Shown: positions 7,104 to 14,116 of the stretch, one piece after another
Numbering within the stretch: position 1 is the first letter of the stretch
Layout of the letters: each line of letters opens with the position of its first letter
DNA from: Prevotellaceae bacterium
Lineage (GTDB): Bacteria; Bacteroidota; Bacteroidia; Bacteroidales; Bacteroidaceae
Length of the DNA stretch: 22,161 nt
Assembly (NCBI GenBank): GCA_015256945.1
Contig: JABZLB010000036.1
Span: 1 to 22,161 of the forward strand
Reading direction: 5' to 3'
Notes under the pieces: generated by a model
Told to the model about the DNA's origin: nothing
The model's database searches: none
What the model saw: the letters and a program-made list of their open reading frames with translations, nothing else
Translations under genes and position numbers: made by a program

Positions 7104-8192
7104 TTATTTACGTAAGGCCAGGTTATAGTTATAATAGCTCTTGTTGCCCGTAATATCTTTAACCACTTGTATAAAAGGTGGAAAATTTACATCCTCGGCA
7201 TCGGTAATACCTTTGGTTTCAAGAATAATCAGTCCCTTAAGCTGGTCATGATAAGTATCCAATTCAAAGTATTGTCCTTTCCAAATAAAGCTGCGTCGCT
7301 GTTTGTGTATGGGGTGACGATACGGATCTGCCTGTGCAAGAAGCGACTCATATAGTGCATTACTTACCTGCCTTTCGGTCTCAATCTCACGGTTTGTGCC
7401 CACACGTTTCTTGGTTGTATGTACATTTACTGTCTTCCCACCTTTCCAACGACGCCGGCGTAAGCGCACTTCGTAGTCGGGATCAGCCACAAGATACGTT
7501 TGAAATATGTCGCTTTCAATCACATTCGGTATATCATTCGATGTTACACGCACAATATATTTACGTTCTTCGGTGATGGGTTGTGGTAATCCTAATACCG
7601 CTGAAATCTCCTTTAATACACGGTTTATCTTCGTGTCGAAGTTGTCGTGGTTGTTAATTACGCGCAGATGGGGATGCCCTGTCCAGGCCTGAATAACCTT
7701 ACGATCGAGCAAGCGGGCTTTCTCTATGCCCTCTGTGCGCATCTCATTACTGGTAGTATTATAGTACTGTTCGGCACCATCGGCAGCCGATACAAGGTGT
7801 AGCACGGCATCATAACGGTCGCGCAGCTGTTGTGTTGTGACGTTACACAGCCCTGTTATCTTCTCCCACATCTCTGTTGGCAGATATGCAGAAATATCCA
7901 ATGCGCCGCGATCGCATATAATTACCACAGGTCCGTTAATGGTTTGAGCCATGCGTGTGAAGTCGTCTTCGAACGCGAGCTGTATCTCTAATGTCGATTT
8001 TTCGCCTTCATAAAACCAGTCTTGATTTTTGGTTAGATAGTCCATTCCTGCCTGTAAGAATATAGTGGGTACTTCAGGAATGGTAAAAACCTTGTATCCG
8101 CGACTTGAAAAGTGCTCAATTACCTTAACTAATGCGGTTGTTTTACCTGCACAGGGACCGCCAGTAAGAACAATCTTCTTAATATCTTTCAT
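7104..8192 (-). CDS. Ttd14-like P-loop NTPase fused to CYTH-like domain
   Basis: This 362-residue two-domain protein has an N-terminal AAA_28/NadR-like NTPase (about 1-200), with Walker A TGGPCAGKTT (10-19) and an acidic VVIICDRG (89-96). The C-terminal half (about 205-362) reads like a CYTH/triphosphate-tunnel fold: it opens with ITEERKYIVR, a variant of the ExExK signature, and continues with Arg/Lys/Glu-rich strands such as YEVRLRRRRWKGGK and a terminal ILETKGITD. The same architecture is known from animal Ttd14 (TRPL translocation defect protein 14), a GTP- and phosphatidic-acid-binding protein; the bacterial role is not established. It is the first gene of the operon, behind a strong promoter (8229-8259), starting at ATG 8192. 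The domain match is from memory. Confidence 0.82.
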   Translation of the reverse strand: MKDIKKIVLTGGPCAGKTTALVKVIEHFSSRGYKVFTIPEVPTIFLQAGMDYLTKNQDWFYEGEKSTLEIQLAFEDDFTRMAQTINGPVVIICDRGALDISAYLPTEMWEKITGLCNVTTQQLRDRYDAVLHLVSAADGAEQYYNTTSNEMRTEGIEKARLLDRKVIQAWTGHPHLRVINNHDNFDTKINRVLKEISAVLGLPQPITEERKYIVRVTSNDIPNVIESDIFQTYLVADPDYEVRLRRRRWKGGKTVNVHTTKKRVGTNREIETERQVSNALYESLLAQADPYRHPIHKQRRSFIWKGQYFELDTYHDQLKGLIILETKGITDAEDVNFPPFIQVVKDITGNKSYYNYNLALRK

Positions 8193-8228
8193 CTGTGGGT
8201 TGTATTCAGCTCAGGATAATAATATGGG

Positions 8229-8259
8229 CAAAGTTAAATAAAATTAAGCATTTATCAAA
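8229..8259 (-). promoter_or_regulatory. Bacteroidota promoter of the five-gene kinase operon
   Basis: On minus, -33 TTTG (8256-8259), a 19-bp spacer and -7 TAACTTTG (8229-8236) match the consensus exactly. The expected start is near 8222, about 30 nt before the ATG of the Ttd14-like gene. No comparable pair was found inside the downstream genes' short gaps, which supports one transcript down to the hairpin at 3745. Confidence 0.78.
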
Positions 8260-8351
8260 ATCTTTTTACTTAATTCGTTGTAGTCTTGTGGTTTGTAAAC
8301 CTCGCTGTTGTTTTGCTCCTGTATCTGCAAATTATGGCTTTTTAAAAACTG

Positions 8352-8795
8352 TCAGCGGTTTGCTGAAAGGTTACGACCTTCGAACCGTTCAACAGCCTCG
8401 CGCCATTCGGGCTTGAAAGGTACGGCCACATTGCGCTCCATGTCGAAAGGTACCATAATAGTTCGTCCTATACACTTCACTTCATGCGTCTTTGCATCGA
8501 TGAGGCGCTGCTGGAAAACAAAGCTTTTGGTACCTATTTTAGTAATGGCTGTCTGCACTTCGTCTTCGTCAGTGGTGTGTACCTGCGACAAAAAGTCGGC
8601 ATCAATATGTACTACTACAATGGCATGGGTTTTTGTAAGAGCCGGGCATACTTCCTCAAAGTATCTGAATTTAGCCGTATCGTAATATTGGAAATAAATG
8701 CTGTTGTTGACATGCCCAAACTGATCGCCGTCAATAAATCGCAGTTGCATGGGCATGGTATGGTGGTATTCTACATCTTCAAATGGTACGTTCAT
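8352..8795 (-). CDS. Hotdog-fold acyl-CoA thioesterase (4HBT/YbgC type)
   Basis: This 147-residue hotdog thioesterase probably hydrolyses acyl-CoA (or acyl-ACP); the acyl chain cannot be told. The signature LRFIDGDQFGHVNNSIYFQYYDTAKFRYFEE (18-48) contains the catalytic-type Asp24 three residues before GHVNN. The frame is open upstream to 9086, but that stretch is the reverse of the divergent esterase gene and has no thioesterase homology. ATG 8795 gives the standard N terminus MNVPFEDVEYHH. A -7 box TATCTTTG at 8823-8830 supports this start. The stop at 8352 lies 160 bp before the next minus gene, which has its own promoter. Confidence 0.88.
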   Translation of the reverse strand: MNVPFEDVEYHHTMPMQLRFIDGDQFGHVNNSIYFQYYDTAKFRYFEEVCPALTKTHAIVVVHIDADFLSQVHTTDEDEVQTAITKIGTKSFVFQQRLIDAKTHEVKCIGRTIMVPFDMERNVAVPFKPEWREAVERFEGRNLSANR

Positions 8796-8822
8796 AACGT
8801 AATGTCTTAATAATTTGTCGTG

Positions 8823-8830
8823 CAAAGATA
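8823..8830 (-). promoter_or_regulatory. -7 box for the thioesterase gene
   Basis: TATCTTTG on minus, a perfect TAnnTTTG, 28 bp before ATG 8795. I see no matching TTTG at the right distance for a -33 box, so it may be weak or regulated. Confidence 0.5.
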
Positions 8831-8851
8831 CTGATTTAAGCCAACAATGTG

Positions 8852-8859
8852 TAATTTTG
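8852..8859 (+). promoter_or_regulatory. -7 box for the secreted esterase gene
   Basis: TAATTTTG on plus, a perfect TAnnTTTG, 23 bp before ATG 8883. No -33 TTTG is visible. With the box at 8823-8830 on the other strand this makes the 87-bp gap a divergent promoter region. Confidence 0.5.
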
Positions 8860-8882
8860 TAAGAGACAATAAAATATAACTT

Positions 8883-9695
8883 ATGTTTAAACAAATCATT
8901 TTTTCTCTGGCTTTGCTGCTGTTGGCTCCGTCTGGAACATCGGCACAGGTGCAGTATAAGAAAGTAGAGAACATTTCCTATGTGGCTTCTGATGACACGT
9001 CGGCGTACAGACGAGAGCGTTGCAAGCTTGATATTTATTATCCTGTTAACGCTCGTCATCCCTTCAAAACTGTGGTATGGTTCCATGGTGGCGGTCTAAA
9101 GGCCGGACAAAAAGAGCTTCCTGCCGAGTTCAGAACGAAAGGAATGGCCGTCGTTGGCGTTAATTACCGTCTGTATCCACGGGCTAAGAATCCGGAATAT
9201 ACATACGATGCGGCCGAAGCCGTAGCATGGGTTTATAAGCATATTGCGGAATATGGTGGTTTGCCTTCAGAGGTTTTTGTATCGGGACATTCGGCTGGAG
9301 GTTACCTTACACTGATGTTGTGTCTTGACAAGTCTTACCTTGCGAGCTGTGGAGTAAATGCTGATTCAATCGCCGGTTACTTTCCAATTGGAGGACAAAC
9401 TGCCACACACTTTACTATTCGTAAGGAGCGTCACATCTCTTATACAACACCACTGGTTGACCGTTATGCGCCGCTGAACAACGTTCGTAAGCTTGCAACG
9501 CGCCTCGTTCTGATGACGGGCGACCGCCATTTGGAGCTGATGGCACGCTATGAAGAGAACCTTTATCTTAAGGCTGTGCTTGAGGGTATAGGCAATGCTA
9601 CTGTACCTCTGTATGAAATGCAGGGATTCGGGCATGTCGGTTCGGCTATACCTGCACGCCTGCTGGTTGCGCGGATAATAAAAGATTTACCTTAA
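8883..9695 (+). CDS. Secreted alpha/beta-hydrolase (HSL-like esterase)
   Basis: This 270-residue protein has a signal peptide (FKQIIFSLALLLLAPSGTSA, cut near AQ at 21-22), so it acts in the periplasm or outside. The fold is an alpha/beta-hydrolase of the hormone-sensitive-lipase/carboxylesterase group. The oxyanion motif is HGGG (68-71), the nucleophile Ser137 is in GHSAGG, the likely acid Asp214 is in MTGD, and the likely base His251 is in GFGHV. All triad parts are present, so it should be active on an ester, perhaps an acyl group on a glycan; the substrate is unknown. It is transcribed away from the thioesterase and followed 46 bp later by a terminator hairpin, so it is probably monocistronic. 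Confidence 0.88.
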   Translation: MFKQIIFSLALLLLAPSGTSAQVQYKKVENISYVASDDTSAYRRERCKLDIYYPVNARHPFKTVVWFHGGGLKAGQKELPAEFRTKGMAVVGVNYRLYPRAKNPEYTYDAAEAVAWVYKHIAEYGGLPSEVFVSGHSAGGYLTLMLCLDKSYLASCGVNADSIAGYFPIGGQTATHFTIRKERHISYTTPLVDRYAPLNNVRKLATRLVLMTGDRHLELMARYEENLYLKAVLEGIGNATVPLYEMQGFGHVGSAIPARLLVARIIKDLP

Positions 9696-9741
9696 GCTAC
9701 GTCATTCAGGGGCTTAAGAATAAGGCTTTACGGCTTATTGC

Positions 9742-9781
9742 AGGGGAAATTACATCATAGTAGTTTCCCCTTTCTTGCGTT
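9742..9781 (+). terminator. Hairpin terminator after the esterase gene
   Basis: Arms AGGGGAAATTAC (9742-9753) and GTAGTTTCCCCT (9760-9771) pair over 12 positions with one T-G wobble around a 6-base loop. They are followed by TTCTTGCGTT (9772-9781). The same ten bases follow the hairpin after alanine dehydrogenase. Confidence 0.7.
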
Positions 9782-9794
9782 AGACTGATGGTGT

Positions 9795-9871
9795 GACGGC
9801 CGTCAGCAGCACTGTTGACGGCCGTCGTACAACTCGTTTGACGGCCGTGGTACACGTGTACGGCGGCCGTC
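9795..9871. repeat. Palindrome array 1: four 10-bp palindromes at 22/23/22-bp steps
   Basis: There are four copies of the self-complementary GACGGCCGTC: exact at 9795-9804 and 9817-9826, one change at 9840-9849 (GACGGCCGTG) and at 9862-9871 (GGCGGCCGTC). Copies 1 and 2 fold into a 14-bp stem with a 4-base loop. Copies 3 and 4 fold into another 14-position stem around ACGT, with one wobble and one mismatch; the loop region GTACACGTGTAC (9850-9861) is itself a palindrome. A 13-base linker separates the two 32-base hairpins. It is much richer in GC than its surroundings. The same layout recurs at 15344-15420. Confidence 0.9.
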
Positions 9872-10198
9872 AAATAACAACCTTTGTATCGTATTTGCTC
9901 AGACATTTGGTTATACTGGCCGTAACATAACAGTGTAATTGTTGTAGTTTATTTATGGTATTATTTTGCACAAACATTTGATAAATATAAAATTTTGTTG
10001 AAGAAAAAGTGGTTATGTTGAATATATTGCCTATATTTGTGCACATTAGGATTATCATATTAGGGTACTGTTAATCAATAAATTATAGTTAGTAAGGATA
10101 ACTTATCTGGAATTTGTTACAGTAATAAAATCATGAAAAGGAAACATGTATTGTTATTGTATGATTATTTGAAAAGGTAAAAGTTAATATTTAAAACA
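9872..10198 (+). other. AT-rich intergenic stretch, likely leader of the 59-aa gene
   Basis: I see no gene here; the open frames on minus have no recognisable features. It contains a perfect -7 box (10032-10039), after which about 150 bases of AT-rich sequence lead to the small gene at 10199. I found no convincing riboswitch or structured leader. Confidence 0.5.
10032..10039 (+). promoter_or_regulatory. Candidate -7 box upstream of the small protein gene
   Basis: TATATTTG is a perfect TAnnTTTG match. The position 19-21 bp upstream reads AGTGG rather than TTTG. If used, it gives an untranslated leader of roughly 150 nt. Confidence 0.4.
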
Positions 10199-10378
10199 AT
10201 GGAGGCAATGATGAGCAAATTAAAGCCTAAAGCCTATGTAGTACCATTCATTGAAAAATTCGCCTGTTATGGTATCCGTTGCCTGTTGGCAGGCTCTGAC
10301 GGCACTACGCCGACGGTGGGGATTTCTGTTGTCGGCTTTGGAGATGGAGGCACAGAAGATCTCGACGGTGAAGATTAA
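10199..10378 (+). CDS. Small protein, 59 aa, KxYxxP...LLAGS...acidic tail; function unknown
   Basis: I read this directly from the sequence: ATG 10199 to TAA 10378, 59 residues. An alternative start is Met4 or Met5. Three zones are visible: a basic start with KPKAYVVPF (9-17); a short hydrophobic/cysteine segment FACYGIRCLLAGSDG (21-35) with Cys23 and Cys28; and a Gly/Thr/Val-rich segment that turns strongly acidic, ending GFGDGGTEDLDGED. There is no ordinary signal peptide. The layout (K-x-Y-x-x-P near the start, LLAGS, then glycine plus a D/E tail) recalls short uncharacterised proteins I remember from Prevotella and Bacteroides; that is memory, not a search. It has a long leader upstream and a hairpin 44 bp downstream, so it seems to be its own transcription unit. 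Confidence 0.65.
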   Translation: MEAMMSKLKPKAYVVPFIEKFACYGIRCLLAGSDGTTPTVGISVVGFGDGGTEDLDGED

Positions 10379-10590
10379 TCGTTGGGGATAATTGACAAAA
10401 TAGTATCGCAATGAAATGGTAAAGCGAGATACAAACCTGTTTAAGGTTGGTATCCCGCTTATGACAGTTCATGAGTTATTGGGTATAACAGGGCTGCCTG
10501 TTTGTGCTTTGCCATGAACGAAAAAGGGCCTGATGGCTGGAGACAGGAGGCTTCTTTCCGGTTGTTTAAATCAGCATTGCTGCATGATGG
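10379..10590. other. Convergent intergenic region between small gene and lipoprotein gene
   Basis: It holds the hairpin at 10422-10460. The rest (10461-10590) shows no gene I can support. On minus the string CCCTTTTTCG around 10524-10533 could be the tail of a weak terminator for the lipoprotein gene, but only a short 4-bp stem precedes it. Confidence 0.4.
10422..10460. terminator. Imperfect 17-position hairpin between convergent genes
   Basis: The arms pair as AAGCG/CGCTT, GATAC/GTATC and AACCT/AGGTT, with single mismatches between the blocks and a small loop. There is no T run on plus; on minus it is followed by TACCATTT. It is probably the terminator of the 59-aa gene, possibly shared with the convergent lipoprotein gene. 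Confidence 0.5.
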
Positions 10591-11415
10591 TTATTCTGTT
10601 TGTGTGGCAAGCTTGTATTTTTGTTTTAAACTTTCAACTTCTTTGTGATCGGATAATTTCTCAATGTCCTGAAGAACACGTTTTAAACTTGGATAGCCTA
10701 CAACCTCTTCAGCTCCTCCGAATATAATGCTTTCAATATGATTCTGCCCATCTGACGGGAAATGATAGATGTAATGCAGGAATGTTGCGGGGTGTTTGAG
10801 ATACAAATCAGCCAGTCGTGTGTCGGCATCCTCAGAGAAACATCCGTCGGTAAAGGCGTAAAGATTATTCCATTCGTTCAGTGTGGCCTCGCTTAAAGGG
10901 TCTTTTTCCAGACGGTTAAAAAGCTTTTCCCACTCCGTGTCAAGCTCAGGGTCGAGCAGATTCTGGTCAGGGAGCTTTACCCTTCTGCCGTGTACAAGAA
11001 TCGTTTTATACGGAATCAGTCGCTCTGCAGCCTCTGCATATTCGTTGATTCCCTTTAAAACCAGTGTGTCTTTGCTAAAAGAAAACGTTATGTTTTTGAA
11101 CATTTTGTGCGTTTTCTCATTGTAAATGGTAATGGAGTTGCCCTTTATCTTATACGTATAACGGTAGGCAAAGTCGTTGTTAAGCCAGCAAAACGAGTCG
11201 GCAAAGGCAATACGACAAGGCTCATAACCCCGTCCTTCATACCACGCTCCCTGTATTTTATCGGCAGTTATGGCTTGTGTGGTAGGGGCTTTCGGCTTAA
11301 CTGTTGACGGTTGTTCACGATTAGGCTTGCAACTTATTGAAACCATTAGCAAGGAAATACCTGCAAAAAGCGCAGGGAATATCCTTTTAAAAGGTGAGAA
11401 TACAGGTTGTCTCAT
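10591..11415 (-). CDS. Lipoprotein of unknown function
   Basis: This 274-residue protein has a lipoprotein signal: after MRQPVFSPFKRIFPAL comes a hydrophobic stretch ending LMVSISC, with lipidated Cys at about 29. The next part is a disordered Pro/Thr/Lys linker. About residues 50-125 are beta-rich, with alternating patterns such as FAYRYTYKIKGNSITIYNE and NITFSFSKDTLVLKG, reminiscent of a small lipocalin-like barrel. The rest is helical (TEWEKLFNRLEKDPLSEATLNEW...), with no family I recognise. I chose ATG 11415; the longer frame begins at a TTG four codons earlier. It lies 30 bp after the GH20 gene with no promoter in the gap, so it is probably co-transcribed and may help at the cell surface (inference). 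Confidence 0.75.
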   Translation of the reverse strand: MRQPVFSPFKRIFPALFAGISLLMVSISCKPNREQPSTVKPKAPTTQAITADKIQGAWYEGRGYEPCRIAFADSFCWLNNDFAYRYTYKIKGNSITIYNEKTHKMFKNITFSFSKDTLVLKGINEYAEAAERLIPYKTILVHGRRVKLPDQNLLDPELDTEWEKLFNRLEKDPLSEATLNEWNNLYAFTDGCFSEDADTRLADLYLKHPATFLHYIYHFPSDGQNHIESIIFGGAEEVVGYPSLKRVLQDIEKLSDHKEVESLKQKYKLATQTE

Positions 11416-11445
11416 AGTTATTATCAATTGCTTTTGTCAATAAAT

Positions 11446-13962
11446 TTAGTTGTCGGCATCTGACGTTTGGACAAAACTTACTGGCAGACTCTCCTTATTT
11501 AAATAGAACACTCTGGCGCGAATGGTGACATTTGCAGGCACAGCGACAGGCTCTGTCCATTGTTTAGATGTAGCTGTTGGCTCGCTTCCGTCAAGCGTAT
11601 AGCGCAGTGTTGCTCCAGCAATTCGGCTGTTGAGGAAGAGCTTGCCGTCGCGAACGGTAATTCCTGGTGGCATCAAATGGAAGTTAATACCCTTATGAGC
11701 GAGCCACGGCATTTCGGCAAGGGCTATCCATTTGTAAAAACTGTTCAGGTCAGCATTGAATGCTTGCCGTTCCTTTTCGCCGTGCATGGTTTCCCATTCC
11801 GGTTGGGTGTTCCAGCCTCTTTCGGCCATTCCCAACATCTTTGGGAAGATATAATACTCGAACCACGATGCACTGCGCAGTGTTTCAGAGAATAATTGCG
11901 TCTGCACACCGATGATATTTGCCCGTCCTTCTTCGTTAAGCGTAATGCGTCCCTGCTCAAGACTGTCAAGATTCATGCGCTCACCTTTTATATTTGTGCG
12001 CGCCGAACGGTAAACATGATAGGGCAGCAGTGAGAAGCTTTTGTGCTCATCGAGGTATCCTCCCCACATATGGCCGCGGTCATTATACAATGGTGTGTAG
12101 GCAAAATCAACGTACAGGTTGTTGGCGTTGCCCAAAATGACAGGATAACCCTTATTGGCAATGGTGTAGGGTAGCTCGCCACGGGTCGACGTTGGGTCAG
12201 CACTCCACACGTAAATAGCACCTGTATTATTGCGGATAATGCTGTCTTCGGCCTCGTTATGTTCCATGGCCATTTCCTGCCAACCGCATAATTTAATGTC
12301 CTTTGTTTTGAGCCAGCAGGCCATTCGTGCAAAATAATAGCCATGAAGACTGGCTTCCGACCCGAGATTTTCGCTTTCAACGAGTTGTCTTGCTGCCGGA
12401 GAGCCTGTCCATGCATTGCTTGCAACCTCATCTCCTCCAAGGTGAATGGCGTTCAGTTTCAGGCCTGCTTCATCGTACATTTGGCTTATTTCACTGATAA
12501 CTTTCTCCATAAACCGGTAGGTAGAAGGCAAGGCTGGGTTCAGGTCTTCGTCGTCATAGGCGGCAGGTTTAGAGCGTCGGAGGGTGTCGTTAAGGTCGGT
12601 AAGCAGATACTCACGGGCCTTTTCGGGATTGCTTTTCTTATATTTGTTATAGCGTGCCAGCATGGATTTGCAGGCGGCACGGCAATGACCGGGCGACTCT
12701 ATCTCCGGCAATATGGTTACATGACGCTGTGCAGCATAGCGGAGCAGGCTGATAAACTCGGCCCTCGAAATAAATCCCGTGCCTATACTGCGATGTTTAC
12801 TGTCGAAACCTCCGCCGTAAGCCGGGTAAAGACATTGCTGTTCGTCAGTGGTATAACCGCGTCGTGCTCCTACCTCTGTTAGCTCTTTCAAACCGGGTAT
12901 TTGCAGTCGCCACCCCTCATCATCGGCAAAATGCAATTGCAAAAGGTTGATTTTATATGCCGACAGTGCATCAATCAGCTTGCGAATATCACGTACGGGA
13001 ATGAAGTTTCGGGCTATATCGAGCAGCAATCCGCGATATTTAAGGTCGGGATAATCGGTGATAAACATCGGCTCTAACGCCTTTTGTCCCCCGTCTTTCT
13101 TCAGTAATGAGAGCAGGGTTTGCGTGCCGTTGAACACCCCGTGCGCCGTTTCGGCAGTGACAACAATACTGTTTGCCCTTACTTCAATGGTATATTGTTC
13201 GGCATGTTGCAGTGGTGTCAGGTTGCCTTTGAGCTTATTAAGCCGGAGGAATATGCTTGCAGGGGCATGCTTCTTAACCGTTATGCCAAATAGCTTACTG
13301 AGGTTATCCTTGAGCATGGCGGCCTCTGATTGAAGACTTTTGTCAGCGTTTACGCTTACTCCATTGCTCAAATCAGCACCCAAAATATTGATAAGCATAA
13401 GCATATCTTTCACCGTTGGCAGACTGTGCATGGCTTCTCCCTGCGCCTTGCCAACTTCTTCGTTGTGCTTAAACGTGCTGTCGGCAAACACAGTCTCCTG
13501 TTGTAACTGTCCCTCCGGCTCCATAATGGTGAGATTTACCGCTACGGGTTTGTGCCTTTTACCGCCTCGCGTGCTGACAAAGAAAGGCTCTTCGGGTGTC
13601 CACGACACGTTAGGCACGTGCCGATTCGACTGATAATACACCCTCAATTCGTCGCCAGGTTTCAGAGGTTTAAACTGTGTGGTGGGAGCAATACGAAAGT
13701 AATTGCGGTTAATGGTGGTTATCGTGACTTGGTTCGACTCTATTTTCGAAGCCGTTCTGGGCAATTGATTGTAATAGATAAGCCAGTCGGCCTGCAGCGT
13801 TTCCGACGATATGTTTTTGATAGTAAAGCAGTTTCGCCATGTACCTTCGGTGGTTGGTCCGAGGTCTTGCCATGTTAACTGAACGGGAGCCTGACGCCGT
13901 GCCAGAGCCATTGTGCTTGCTGTGAGCAAGGATATTGTCATAAGAATGGTCTTAAAATTCAT
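11446..13962 (-). CDS. Secreted GH20 beta-N-acetylhexosaminidase
   Basis: This enzyme removes terminal GlcNAc or GalNAc from glycans by substrate-assisted catalysis. Length is 838 residues from ATG 13962. It has a signal peptide (NFKTILMTISLLTASTMALA), an N-terminal carbohydrate-binding CHB_HEX-type domain (starting APVQLTWQDLG, about 25-160), a GH20b domain (about 180-305), and the GH20 barrel (about 306-720) with LLLDIARNFIPV, LQLHFADDEGWRL and the catalytic Asp-Glu pair in HLGGDEV (about 511-512). A C-terminal beta-sandwich follows, with LRYTLDGSEPTATS. The frame is open to TTG 14001, but that codon lies in a -7 box, so a start at 13980 or 13962 is required; 13962 gives the cleaner signal peptide. 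Likely roles are mucin or host glycan breakdown, or cell-wall sugar recovery. Confidence 0.93.
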   Translation of the reverse strand: MNFKTILMTISLLTASTMALARRQAPVQLTWQDLGPTTEGTWRNCFTIKNISSETLQADWLIYYNQLPRTASKIESNQVTITTINRNYFRIAPTTQFKPLKPGDELRVYYQSNRHVPNVSWTPEEPFFVSTRGGKRHKPVAVNLTIMEPEGQLQQETVFADSTFKHNEEVGKAQGEAMHSLPTVKDMLMLINILGADLSNGVSVNADKSLQSEAAMLKDNLSKLFGITVKKHAPASIFLRLNKLKGNLTPLQHAEQYTIEVRANSIVVTAETAHGVFNGTQTLLSLLKKDGGQKALEPMFITDYPDLKYRGLLLDIARNFIPVRDIRKLIDALSAYKINLLQLHFADDEGWRLQIPGLKELTEVGARRGYTTDEQQCLYPAYGGGFDSKHRSIGTGFISRAEFISLLRYAAQRHVTILPEIESPGHCRAACKSMLARYNKYKKSNPEKAREYLLTDLNDTLRRSKPAAYDDEDLNPALPSTYRFMEKVISEISQMYDEAGLKLNAIHLGGDEVASNAWTGSPAARQLVESENLGSEASLHGYYFARMACWLKTKDIKLCGWQEMAMEHNEAEDSIIRNNTGAIYVWSADPTSTRGELPYTIANKGYPVILGNANNLYVDFAYTPLYNDRGHMWGGYLDEHKSFSLLPYHVYRSARTNIKGERMNLDSLEQGRITLNEEGRANIIGVQTQLFSETLRSASWFEYYIFPKMLGMAERGWNTQPEWETMHGEKERQAFNADLNSFYKWIALAEMPWLAHKGINFHLMPPGITVRDGKLFLNSRIAGATLRYTLDGSEPTATSKQWTEPVAVPANVTIRARVFYLNKESLPVSFVQTSDADN

Positions 13963-13998
13963 ATCAGGCAGGAAAGACATTGAATAGTTAATATGCGA

Positions 13999-14006
13999 CA
14001 AAGATA
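13999..14006 (-). promoter_or_regulatory. -7 box for the GH20-lipoprotein unit
   Basis: TATCTTTG on minus, perfect TAnnTTTG, 18 bp before ATG 13980 and 36 bp before ATG 13962. No -33 TTTG is seen. It overlaps the TTG at 14001 and so rules that codon out as the start. Confidence 0.55.
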
Positions 14007-14059
14007 ATATTTTTTTAAGAAAATTGCCTTTTTATGGAGCAACGTTGTTAGAATTTATA

Positions 14060-14067
14060 TATATTTG
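14060..14067 (+). promoter_or_regulatory. -7 box for alanine dehydrogenase
   Basis: TATATTTG on plus, 49 bp before ATG 14117. No clear -33 box. A purine-rich AAAGAAAGGA lies just before the start codon, one of the few ribosome-site-like stretches in the window. Confidence 0.5.
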
Positions 14068-14116
14068 AGGCGTATAAACTATAAACCTAAACCATATTTA
14101 AAAGAAAGGACAAGCT

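Noticed and set aside
8796..9086. N-terminal extension of the thioesterase frame
   Set aside because: It is the reverse of the esterase gene and its promoter region; homology begins at ATG 8795 and a -7 box lies at 8823-8830.
9706..10058. Minus-strand open frames in the intergenic gap
   Set aside because: They run across the terminator and palindrome array and have no family features or promoter.
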